From Rhizobium binae (lineage in GTDB: Bacteria > Pseudomonadota > Alphaproteobacteria > Rhizobiales > Rhizobiaceae): DNA of 64,000 bases. The DNA is taken from assembly GCF_017357225.1 (NCBI RefSeq), contig NZ_CP071604.1:2669001-2733000 (forward strand), given 5' to 3'. The notes below the pieces were generated by a model. It ran no database searches, was not told the origin of the DNA, and saw only the letters and a program-made list of their open reading frames with translations. Both the position numbers and the translations under genes were made by a program. Shown in pieces: positions 44,042-54,871 of this stretch. Positions within the stretch are counted from its first letter, which is position 1; the number at the start of each line of letters is the position of its first letter.

Positions 44042-44164
44042 TACAGTCCCTTCAGCACCACCTTGCCGTCGAGGCTTTCGATCAAGGTGGCGCTGGCTTC
44101 ATTGAGGCCCTCGACTTCCACGGCGATGCCGCGTGCCCGCGCGACATTCAGAATATGCGTAGGA
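44042..44164 (-). pseudogene. C-terminal fragment of an unidentified protein
   Basis: A minus-strand frame encodes ILNVARARGIAVEVEGLNEA then SLDGKVVLKGL and a stop. It has no start codon, and the protein-like composition suggests a remnant converging on the LysR fragment. Family not identified. Confidence 0.3.
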
Positions 44165-44175
44165 GACGCCGTGAA

Positions 44176-44430
44176 TTACTGCCAAAGAAAATCCGGCCCC
44201 GTGCTCTGCGATGTCAGCTTGAGCGTGCCATTCGGCTGGACGACATAGGTCTCGAACACGCGGTAGCCGAACTTGCCGAGAAAAGTGTTCTTGACCACCG
44301 TTCCCGGCCGATAGGGGGAATGGACGACCTTGCCGCCATAGGTAAGGCTGCCGGGAAGAGGCTCGGGACCGCCAGCCGCGCTGGCGCAAGCCGTCAGCGC
44401 GAAGAAAATGGCAATGACCGCATGTTTCAT
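44176..44430 (-). CDS. Small lipoprotein
   Basis: 84 aa from ATG 44430. Signal peptide with lipobox (IAIFFALTACASAAGG; LTAC) predicts a lipidated protein. The mature part (SLTYGGKVVHSPYRPGTVVKNTFLGKFGYRVFETYVVQ) is beta-rich. Function unknown. Confidence 0.75.
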   Translation of the reverse strand: MKHAVIAIFFALTACASAAGGPEPLPGSLTYGGKVVHSPYRPGTVVKNTFLGKFGYRVFETYVVQPNGTLKLTSQSTGPDFLWQ

Positions 44431-44484
44431 CCGGCATTCTCCCGCATGCATTGGCAGCCGGACACCTCGCTCGACGCCCGCGCG

Positions 44485-44862
44485 TCACATTATAGCATTG
44501 CTGCCATCGAAGTCCCTGCGCAGAGCTTGCGCCCGCGAGAGCGCGCCGGCAATCCTGTCATCGGTGAAAGGCTTGGAAATGACGTCGAGTGCGCCTTCAA
44601 TGCCGTTTCCGACGCTCTCCGGGCTGCCGGTCACAAAGATGACGTCGACGCCATAGCGGTCGATCAGCCGGCGGGCGAGCTGGGCGCCGCTACGGCCGTC
44701 GGAGAGGCTGAGGTCGACGAGGGCGATGTCGCTTTTCGGCGCATAGGCCAGCGCCTGCTCAACCGTCGAAACCGGCCCGACCGTTTGATGCCCGGCATCC
44801 TGTGCGATGCGTTCGAGTTCCAGGGCGATTAAACCCTCATCTTCAACGATCATCACTTTCAT
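44485..44862 (-). CDS. Single-domain response regulator
   Basis: 125 aa. Receiver with acidic MIVEDEGLIALELERIA, acceptor Asp in IALVDLSLSDGRSG, conserved Thr/Ser FVTGSPES and Lys ISKPFTDD. No output domain. Similar stand-alone receivers pair with HWE kinases in alphaproteobacteria; the HisKA_2-type kinase at 10665 is the only one in the window, but is far away. GGGAGGAAA precedes the ATG. Confidence 0.88.
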   Translation of the reverse strand: MKVMIVEDEGLIALELERIAQDAGHQTVGPVSTVEQALAYAPKSDIALVDLSLSDGRSGAQLARRLIDRYGVDVIFVTGSPESVGNGIEGALDVISKPFTDDRIAGALSRAQALRRDFDGSNAIM

Positions 44863-45231
44863 GGAACATTTCCTCCCGTGGCAAAGCGCGCCGGCGGACA
44901 CAGCCCCGGCCATCTGCCTAACGCAACGCCCGCTCGAAAGTTTCCGTCTCACGAGACATGCCCGTCGAAAATGGTAACCAAATCCGCAACACCATCGCCG
45001 GCTGCCGCTCGATGCTGTGCAGCATGTCATCCAGCAATGCTTCGCCCGCAGGGGACGCTTGGGAATGCGGATATCGCTGGTAGCGACCGCGTCGTCACGG
45101 ATCCTTGTCGAGGAACCAGCCGAGGGGGCGCAATCACCGCGTCGCCTCCACCATACTTGGCCTGCCGGCTGGGCGACCGCCTTGCCGGCTCGTTCTCGGG
45201 TGAAATCCGTAGCTGTCGCAGCGGATCTCGC

Positions 45232-46020
45232 TCAGGGCTTCTCGTTGGCGCTCTCGGTCCGGAACGCCGCTTCGCCGGCGTCGGAGACCTCGACCCATTT
45301 CTTGTCGGGCGTCGCATCCGGAACATAGCTGTCGTGCCAGTTCCACCATTTGTAGGTCGGCGTCTGCGGATACCCGTCAGGCGAATCCTCCCACACCTCC
45401 TGCCGTCCGAGCGGCGTGATGTCGAGATAGTTCCAGGTGCCGCCCATCTGCTCGTCGCCGCGGTTATTGACGAAATAGGTGCGGAAGATGCGATCGCCGT
45501 CGCGGTAGAACACATTGGTGCCGTGCCATTCGTCGACGCCGAAATCCTTGTCGAAGCTGTCGGTGATCGTCACCCATGGCATGCTCCAGCCCATCTTCGC
45601 CTTCAGCCGCGCGATCTCGGCCTGCGGCGCGCGCGAGGCGAAGACCAGGCTCGTGTCGCGGGCGTTGAGGTGGGCGACATGCGCAACCTGGTCGGCCACC
45701 ATCGAACAGCCGCGGCAGGCGTGGTCAGGCCAGCCGAACACGCCGGGCTCGTAAAAGGCGCGGTAGACGATCAACTGATGCCTGCCCTCGAACAGGTCGA
45801 GCAGGCTGACCTTGCCGTCAGGTCCTTCAAAAACATATTTCTTCTCGACGGCCATCCACGGCATGCGCCGACGTTCGGCGGCCAGCGCATCACGGGCACG
45901 AGTTTGCGCCTTTTCTTTCACCAGCAGTTGCTTGCGGGCCGCCTCCCACGCTTCCGGCGATACCACCGCGGGTTTCTGCATGGATTGTCCGCCCGTTCCA
46001 TTCTCGGCTGTTGCAGTCAT
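45232..46020 (-). CDS. DUF899 thioredoxin-like protein
   Basis: 262 aa. VSPEAWEAARKQLLVKEKAQTRARDALAAERRRMPW then RAFYEPGVFGWPDHACRGCSMVADQVAHVAHLNARDTSLVF: the family hallmark with a CRGC pair at the thioredoxin-like position. Role unknown; may be a redox protein. The 44863-45231 gap behind it has only a 57-codon minus-strand frame ending at 44918, not assigned. Confidence 0.9.
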   Translation of the reverse strand: MTATAENGTGGQSMQKPAVVSPEAWEAARKQLLVKEKAQTRARDALAAERRRMPWMAVEKKYVFEGPDGKVSLLDLFEGRHQLIVYRAFYEPGVFGWPDHACRGCSMVADQVAHVAHLNARDTSLVFASRAPQAEIARLKAKMGWSMPWVTITDSFDKDFGVDEWHGTNVFYRDGDRIFRTYFVNNRGDEQMGGTWNYLDITPLGRQEVWEDSPDGYPQTPTYKWWNWHDSYVPDATPDKKWVEVSDAGEAAFRTESANEKP

Positions 46021-46265
46021 CGCTTCGATCTCCTCATTGGGGCGAATTTCCGCGCCTCTTCATCGAACCGCGTATCTTCGCGCATTGGTCGGACATAGTT
46101 TCGCAGCCGAATTCGAACGGTGGGAGTAACAAGTGTGACCGCATTTCCACCGCCACCCGCTGTAGCAACACCCCGGCGGGAGTTCGGGCAAAGACTCGGG
46201 CGCGACGAATCTGACCCCGCGCTAAATGGATGAGTTGCCAAAAGCCGCGGACTGACGGAAGCTTG

Positions 46266-47066
46266 ATGCCGAACATTGTGGACGGATTGCGTGAGATGAT
46301 GACAGAATCCACTTCCTCGGAACCGGCCAGCCACGGTAGCGCCAGGATCTGCCGCGGCTGTTGGGACCAGATGCACATGCCGATCCCGATCGGCGGCCCC
46401 CTCGCGCTTCCCTTCCGCGCCTTCGGCATCACCCGCAGCAAGATGAATCCCGATATCTGTACGATCTGCGAACGCTCCTTTCAGTACGTCAAGAAGCAGC
46501 GCCAGATCACCGTCGACGCCACCATCCTGTTTGCCGATATCAGGGGATTCACGGACCTGTCGGAGCGCATCGAGGCGGTGCTGCTGAGCGAGATCGTCAG
46601 CCGGTTCCAGGATCGCTGCGCCCAGGCGATCTGGGCACATAACGGCATCGTCAACAAGCAGATGGGCGACGGCCTGATGGCGATCTTCAACTTCCCGATC
46701 GTCAGCAAAGATCACGCCGCCGCCGCAATCCTGGCCGCCCAGGAAATCCAGCGAAACTGCGCCGCGGCGCTGAGCGGGCTGGCGCTCGACGCCCTGTCCG
46801 GCCGCACCTTGGGCGTCGGCGTCGGCATCCATTCCGGCGAGGTCCAGATCGGCGAATTCTCGAGCTTCCGCAGCGATTTCACTGCGATCGGCGGCGTCGT
46901 CAACCAGGCCGCAAGGCTCGAATCCCAGGCCGCCGCCGGCGAGATCCTGATCTCGGCCGAAACGGCCGCGAAGGCTCCCGAACTCGTGACAGGCGCCGAA
47001 ACGCGCATGCTGGCGCTGAAGGGCATCGAGCAGCCGGTGCAGGCACGCGTGCTGGTCAAGCGCTGA
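46266..47066 (+). CDS. Class III adenylate/guanylate cyclase with N-terminal double CxxC
   Basis: 266 aa from ATG 46266 (GGAAGC upstream). The cyclase domain spans about residues 75-260: metal Asp in ATILFADIRGFTDLSER, second in NKQMGDGLMAIFNFP, and VGVGIHSGEVQIGEF. The N-terminal 70 residues contain C29xxC32 and C65xxC68, a possible zinc or iron-sulfur site. Cytoplasmic: no membrane helix. Produces cAMP or cGMP, perhaps redox-gated (inference). Confidence 0.85.
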   Translation: MPNIVDGLREMMTESTSSEPASHGSARICRGCWDQMHMPIPIGGPLALPFRAFGITRSKMNPDICTICERSFQYVKKQRQITVDATILFADIRGFTDLSERIEAVLLSEIVSRFQDRCAQAIWAHNGIVNKQMGDGLMAIFNFPIVSKDHAAAAILAAQEIQRNCAAALSGLALDALSGRTLGVGVGIHSGEVQIGEFSSFRSDFTAIGGVVNQAARLESQAAAGEILISAETAAKAPELVTGAETRMLALKGIEQPVQARVLVKR

Positions 47067-47227
47067 ACGACGGCGATTGCGGCCTTCTCAAAGCATCAAA
47101 CCGCCGCTAACATGGCAGCTGCAGTTTCTCACGCTGTGATTGCGAAACACATCGGATCACAAGCAAGTTAATCCTCCGGAAACAAACATCTCTTATCTCT
47201 GAGCTGTTTTAACAGCTGGGGTATCTC

Positions 47228-47683
47228 ATGGGCAGTTTTTCTCTGTTTCACTGGTTGATCGTCTTGATCCTGATCGGCGTACCATTGATCTTCGTCTTCA
47301 AAAAACCGCTGGTCGGGCCAAACCGCTTCGGCGGCCGGCCGCCGGCCATGGATTTCGGCCAAGCGATTGCAAGCTTTTTCAAGAACTATGTGAACTTTAG
47401 CGGCAGAGCGAGCCGATCGGAATTCTGGTACTCGTTTCTCTTCGCCTTTCTCGTCTCCATCGTTTTGTACTTCGTGGATCGGAGCGAAACCTTGAGGCTG
47501 ATCTGGTCGCTGGCTACGTTTCTTCCCTGGATCGCCATGGCCGCCCGACGCCTTCACGACATCAACCGAAGCGGATGGTGGCAGCTTCTCGGACTGTTAT
47601 TTCCCATTGGATCGGTCATTCTGCTCGTATGGTACTGCAGGGCGTCGACAATGGATGATTCCAGGGAAGCCGTCTTTGCTTGA
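47228..47683 (+). CDS. DUF805 family membrane protein
   Basis: 151 aa. An N-terminal helix (FHWLIVLILIGVPLIFVF) precedes the DUF805 core: SFFKNYVNFSGRASRSEFWYSFLF, WIAMAARRLHDINRSGWWQLLGLL. Small inner-membrane protein of unknown role. Confidence 0.9.
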   Translation: MGSFSLFHWLIVLILIGVPLIFVFKKPLVGPNRFGGRPPAMDFGQAIASFFKNYVNFSGRASRSEFWYSFLFAFLVSIVLYFVDRSETLRLIWSLATFLPWIAMAARRLHDINRSGWWQLLGLLFPIGSVILLVWYCRASTMDDSREAVFA

Positions 47684-47747
47684 GCAAGGTGTGAGGATGG
47701 TCCTCGCGGGTTAGGTGTTGCCTTCGCTGGCACGGCCTATCCGCTGC

Positions 47748-47772
47748 GCGGACTGCGGGATGCGCAGTCCGC
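47748..47772 (+). terminator. Perfect hairpin between convergent genes
   Basis: GCGGACTGCG (47748-47757) pairs fully with 47763-47772 around GGATG. It lies 64 bp after the DUF805 stop and faces the convergent lipoprotein gene, so it can terminate in either direction. Weak T-richness only. Confidence 0.55.
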
Positions 47773-47844
47773 TTCCATCGCAGGTATCACCTGACCGTAA
47801 ACCGGTGCCCTGCCTCGATCTAAGTGGTTCTGGCGAATCCACGA

Positions 47845-48186
47845 TCAGCCGGGCAGCTTGCAGCCCTTGCTCATGCCGGCGGACTGCATAGCCGAGACCT
47901 TGCCTTTGGACGCTGCAATTTCGCCTTCCTTGTCTCCGCCAGCGACACTGCCGATCGGAACGCCGACGAGGAAGACACCGAAAGCATCGCCGTTCGCCGC
48001 GCTGATCTGCTGCTTGGACAGGTCATCGAGCTTCGCTTTCTCTTTCTTGAGTTCAGTGGCGAGCGCCTCACAACTGAGGTTCGTATAGGCCGCCATCGGA
48101 ATATCGACCTGAACGATGGCGTCAGGACGTTTGGCGCAGCTGGCCAGTGCCGCGGCCGTCGCGAATGCAATGATGATCTTTTTCAT
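47845..48186 (-). CDS. Small lipoprotein
   Basis: 113 aa. Signal and lipobox KKIIIAFATAAALASCAKRP (LASC). Mature region has a coiled helix (CEALATELKKEKAKLDDLSKQQ) followed by a Gly-rich hydrophobic stretch (FGVFLVGVPIGSVAGGDKEG). Similar to rhizobial hypothetical lipoproteins. Interval 48187-48498 upstream holds nothing recognisable. Confidence 0.8.
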   Translation of the reverse strand: MKKIIIAFATAAALASCAKRPDAIVQVDIPMAAYTNLSCEALATELKKEKAKLDDLSKQQISAANGDAFGVFLVGVPIGSVAGGDKEGEIAASKGKVSAMQSAGMSKGCKLPG

Positions 48187-48498
48187 GAATAGTCCCCAAT
48201 TCCCGCAGGAGCTGTAGCATCGCCACGCGCACTGCGGGAGGCGGCGAGCCCTTCAACCACAGACTTTTATTTGTCAGGCATGCATTCAGTTGCCGCAGGA
48301 GATGGAGCTGCCGCGCGCCCTGCGCCTTAAAGAAGGACGGGCCGCCGCCGCGCCGCCGGAACTCGTCGCCGACCCACCGATCGACCGTTCGATGGCCTGG
48401 ACACGTTCGACGACTTCCCTTCCGATGGCCGCTGCTGGAGGGATCTCAGGTGCCACGTTCCGTCGTGCGCGTGCAACAGGCGTGAACGCTTACTCCAT

Positions 48499-48792
48499 CT
48501 ACGCCGGACGATCTGAAGAGGAATTTGTATCCCCTTCCCCATCATCATCGATCGCCACCCCTGCCTCCAGCGCCGCCAGAATAAACGCCTGCCGCACCGT
48601 TTCCGCCGGCATGCGCCCGGCAAGCCAGGCACGGCAGAAATCGATCGCCCTCTGCTGATGGACGCCGCCATTGATCGGCCAGTCGGAGACGAGTGCGTAA
48701 AGCGCATCCTGCGGTGAGCGGAGAACCAGCCGTTCGCCGGTATCAAGATCGATCGAGATCGGTTTTTTCCAGAAGGCGGAATGGTCGCTAAT
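48499..48792 (-). CDS. DUF982 family protein lacking a standard start codon
   Basis: About 97 codons. FWKKPISIDLDTGERLVLRSPQDALYALVSDWPINGG, QQRAIDFCRAWLAG and VRQAFILAALEAGV match the small rhizobial DUF982 family. Homology begins right after a stop at 48823-48825, with no ATG, GTG or TTG before the conserved core; ATT at 48792 is the only weak option. Either translated from a rare start or a 5'-damaged gene. Confidence 0.6.
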   Translation of the reverse strand: MSDHSAFWKKPISIDLDTGERLVLRSPQDALYALVSDWPINGGVHQQRAIDFCRAWLAGRMPAETVRQAFILAALEAGVAIDDDGEGDTNSSSDRPA

Positions 48793-48896
48793 GGCAGTCG
48801 CACCCGAAGCTGAAATGACAGGAGACTAACTGCCGAGGGCCGATCCCGGTTCCAGTGCGGGCGAGAGGATGGCAACGGTGCCCCGCCCAACAGAGC

Positions 48897-48937
48897 CTCA
48901 TCCTGGTGCGCCCCGCCGGGGCGTCGAAAGACGAGGC
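48897..48937. repeat. Intergenic repeat copy upstream of uvrB
   Basis: CCTCATCCTGGTGCGCCCCG then GGGCGTCGAAAGACGAGG, an imperfect palindrome related to 27642-27693. No LexA-type GTTC-N7-GTTC was found in the uvrB upstream region. Confidence 0.5.
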
Positions 48938-49058
48938 GGATGCCACGCCGATGAGCCGTAAGCTGGACAATTGTTAAGCCAATCCGAACGATTCATTCGT
49001 TTCCCTTTTGTACTCTTTGCCTCTTCCCTTTCGCGCTGACTCTCTCCATATTCGCGCC

Positions 49059-52085
<3,027 letters not shown>

Positions 52086-52493
52086 ACTTCAACGTTGAAA
52101 GCGCACCGCGAGGCCAGTTCCGGGCTTTACCGCTTCCCTTACGCTTCTGGCCCCTTCGACCGCCGTCAGCGATCCGTCATAGGGTTTCGGGTCGAACAGG
52201 CTTGCAGAAAGACCGGCCACGCCTTCCTCGGTCTCCGGGCCCACTCTCCTCCGTCAGTGCGCCCAAGTTCTTGCCGCGGGAAACCTCTTTTCAATAAGAG
52301 AGTCATTCACGGCGCAGACGCGCCGTGGCTGGATTCCCGTGACAGGCACAGGAATGACGGAGAAGGAGCTGGCGGCCCCGGTGCGAGGCTGAGACCGGTT
52401 TAGCCGCTTCAGCAAGCAATTCCATTGTGAAGCGACCGCAATCGGCGGTAAACAGCCCCGCTAGCGCCGCGGCTAACAAACCGGTCCCCACCC

Positions 52494-52880
52494 ATGCCCG
52501 AACTCCGCATCGACCCCTTCCCCTCGCCCGCCGACCTCAACACCCTCTGGTGCGCCGCCTGGAACACACCCCAGGCACCCGACTTCTCCTGCATCCTCCC
52601 GCGCAGCCTCACCCACCTCGGCGCCTATCACGACGGCAGGCTCGTCGGCTTCGTCAACGTAGCCTGGGACGGCGGCATTCATGCCTTCCTTCTCGACACC
52701 TGCGTTCACCCCGACATGCGCCGGCGAGGAATCGCCACGCAGCTGGTCAGGGAAGCCACACGGGTTGCCCGCGAGCGCGGCGCCGAGTGGCTGCATGTCG
52801 ATTTCGAGCCGCACCTGACCTCCTTCTATCGTGCCTGCGGTTTCCGGACGAGCGAAGCCGGCCTCATCAAGCTGGCCTAG
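52494..52880 (+). CDS. GNAT-family N-acetyltransferase
   Basis: 128 aa. Acetyl-CoA motif A: LLDTCVHPDMRRRGIATQLV (VHP...RRRGIA), plus motif B DFEPHLTSFYRACGF. Single GNAT domain; substrate unknown. Overlaps the end of the convergent minus-strand gene by 14 bp. The 52086-52493 interval before it holds only dispersed repeat fragments (e.g. GGAATGACGGAG). Confidence 0.88.
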   Translation: MPELRIDPFPSPADLNTLWCAAWNTPQAPDFSCILPRSLTHLGAYHDGRLVGFVNVAWDGGIHAFLLDTCVHPDMRRRGIATQLVREATRVARERGAEWLHVDFEPHLTSFYRACGFRTSEAGLIKLA

Positions 52881-53586
52881 CTTCCCCCTCACCCAAAACC
52901 ATCCGCTCCTCACCCTTCGCCAGCGCAAAATAAATCCGCTCCACTCGACAGGCTGCACTCCTTGCGCTCGCTTCATATCCCGCTGCCGGCCAGCCGCGCC
53001 GGGGGCTTCCATCGGCCGCGATCAGCCAATACCAGCGCTCACTTGAATCCATCAGGTCGATCTTGAAGATCCGTCCCATGCACACATCGCCGTAGAAGCC
53101 GATGAAATCGTCGCCGGGCTTTTCCTTCCAGGCGTGGCGCCATTTGCCCTTCGGCTTCTCGCCGCTGATGATCAGCTCCCAGCTCTTCCAGCCATTATAG
53201 TCCGATTGCGCCGTCAGGGAGCCGTCATAGTGCCTGTGGTCGATCTGCAGGCAGCCTTCCAGAAACTCCGCCACAGAATGGCAGAGGGTCGTCCACGCCT
53301 CGTCGCTGTGCCGGGTCAGCTTGAAGGCAAGCTCGTCGGAGACATTCCTCAAGGCCGCGGCGACGGCGGATGCGACGCCTTCTTTGCTCGCCGGTTCGCC
53401 GCGCAGGCTGATGCAGAGATAGGTGCAGAGAAATTCCGCCGTATCCCGCGCGATCGGCTCGATGACATGCAGGTTGCGGCGCTTGCCGACCTGATAGCCG
53501 CCGAAATCCCGAATGCGGCGCTGAGACTGTTTGCGAAGGGCATTGTTGAGGAACGACCGCAGGAGCGTTCCGATATCGTCTCGCAT
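52867..53586 (-). CDS. Hypothetical protein
   Basis: 239 aa. Helical N-half (RDDIGTLLRSFLNNALRKQSQRRIRDFGGYQVGKRRNLHVIEPIARDTAEFLCTYLCISL) and a beta-rich C-half (WKSWELIISGEKPKGKWRHAWKE...DFIGFYGDVCMGRIFKIDLMDSSERWYWLIAADG). No membrane segments. Not recognised. Confidence 0.65.
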   Translation of the reverse strand: MRDDIGTLLRSFLNNALRKQSQRRIRDFGGYQVGKRRNLHVIEPIARDTAEFLCTYLCISLRGEPASKEGVASAVAAALRNVSDELAFKLTRHSDEAWTTLCHSVAEFLEGCLQIDHRHYDGSLTAQSDYNGWKSWELIISGEKPKGKWRHAWKEKPGDDFIGFYGDVCMGRIFKIDLMDSSERWYWLIAADGSPRRGWPAAGYEASARSAACRVERIYFALAKGEERMVLGEGEARPA

Positions 53587-53706
53587 GCGTGGTCCTCTCT
53601 TCGTGAGGATGTGTTTGCCGCATGGTTTCGTAAAAGGCTCCCGCCCGAGCCGGTAAGTCAGAGCAATTCCGGGCGCAAGGCCGCCACGGTTCTTGCCGGA
53701 ACCGCG

Positions 53707-54429
53707 CTAGATCAGCGTCGGTTCAGAATCGTCCTCGACCTCTTCGATGATCTCCGGCCTGTCGTTCTTCGGCGAGCCGACATCCCGGCCGATCTTCCAC
53801 ATCGTCATCACTTCCGCCGGGAAAGGTTTCATCAGATCGTTCGGGTCCGGTTCGGGAGACAGCCACCGCTCATAATCCTCGCGATCCAGGATAACAGGCA
53901 TGCGATCGTGGATCTCCGCCATCATCTCGTTCGGCGCGCAGGTGACGATGGCGAAATTGCGGATAGGCACGCCCTTCTCGTCCTTCCAGGTCTCCCAGAT
54001 GCCGGCGAGCGCGAAGGCGGAGCCGTCCTTCATGGCGATGGCATAGGGCTGCTTGTTCTTGCCGGTGCCGTGAATGTCCTTCCATTCGAAGAAGCCGTTG
54101 ATCGGCACCAGGCAGCGGCGCGAGCGGTATGCGGCACGGGACATACCGTTGGAGCTGATCCCCTCGCAGCGGATATTGACCGGGGGCGGCCGGCCGCCAG
54201 GCTTGGCCCAGGCCGGCATCAATCCCCAGCGCGCGGTCACGAACATAGGGCCTGACGTATCGGGTTCGCGCACAATGTCCCGGATGATAACAGGATAATC
54301 CTGCGACGGCGCGCCGTTCCAGCGGGGGAAGCGATTTCCAAGCCCATCAATATCTCCGCCCTTCACGGCAAAGGGAAAATTGCTGATCAGTTCTTCAAGC
54401 GATGTCTTGACAAAAATGCGTCCGCACAT
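53707..54429 (-). CDS. SRAP (YedK/HMCES-like) abasic-site-binding protein
   Basis: 240 aa. The catalytic Cys is residue 2 (MCGRIF) after Met removal; further SRAP residues: WNGAPSQDYPVI, ARWGLMPAWAK, NIRCEGI, RRCLVPINGFFEWK, APNEMMAEIHDRMPVIL with the conserved His. It forms a covalent crosslink with abasic sites in single-stranded DNA. A LexA box lies 30 bp upstream, so it should be SOS-inducible. Confidence 0.93.
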   Translation of the reverse strand: MCGRIFVKTSLEELISNFPFAVKGGDIDGLGNRFPRWNGAPSQDYPVIIRDIVREPDTSGPMFVTARWGLMPAWAKPGGRPPPVNIRCEGISSNGMSRAAYRSRRCLVPINGFFEWKDIHGTGKNKQPYAIAMKDGSAFALAGIWETWKDEKGVPIRNFAIVTCAPNEMMAEIHDRMPVILDREDYERWLSPEPDPNDLMKPFPAEVMTMWKIGRDVGSPKNDRPEIIEEVEDDSEPTLI

Positions 54430-54458
54430 GGGCCCTCGCTGCCGACAAAAGATTTTAT

Positions 54459-54473
54459 GTTCTTATTATGTTC
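54459..54473. promoter_or_regulatory. LexA (SOS) box of the SRAP gene
   Basis: GTTC TTATTAT GTTC, a perfect match to the alphaproteobacterial LexA site GTTC-N7-GTTC. It lies 30 bp before the SRAP start codon. Interval 54474-54871 is AT-rich with no gene. Confidence 0.85.
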
Positions 54474-54871
54474 CGGAACAAGGCCCCGTCAACAAAGCGT
54501 CAGTTGTGTCTTCGCCGGAATGCCTTCCCGCCAAAATGCCGGAGCGGCAGGCCGATCACCAATCTTACCAAACCAAAGCACGCCGGAAAATAGCTCCGCA
54601 CCTACAGCGAGAATTATATGCGTCAGGAAGGTGTATAAATTAAAAGACTAAAATACGAATTTTGGTTTGCAAATTCAAAGTTATCCTCCAGTAATTCAGC
54701 CTTAGTTTTTCGTTAAAAAGCCAAGATAAAATCACAATTTTTCATTGAAAACATCACTGATGATTGGCATAGATCCCCGTGGGGTTGTCTTCCGCCGAAC
54801 CACTATGCCAGCTCTTTCGCGGATTTCTGATTTTTCAAAGTACAACGCATCTATTGGGGGTAATTTTAAAT

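Noticed and set aside
44918..45090. Minus-strand frame ending in FERALR before the DUF899 gap
   Set aside because: No upstream start codon except an internal ATG; not recognisable, may be a remnant but unsupported.
48938..49058. LexA box upstream of uvrB
   Set aside because: A GAAC occurs at 48988 but no second GAAC/GTTC lies at the 7-bp spacing.
52427..52933. 168-codon plus-strand frame overlapping the acetyltransferase
   Set aside because: Different frame from the GNAT gene, Pro/Arg/His-rich and without domain signs.
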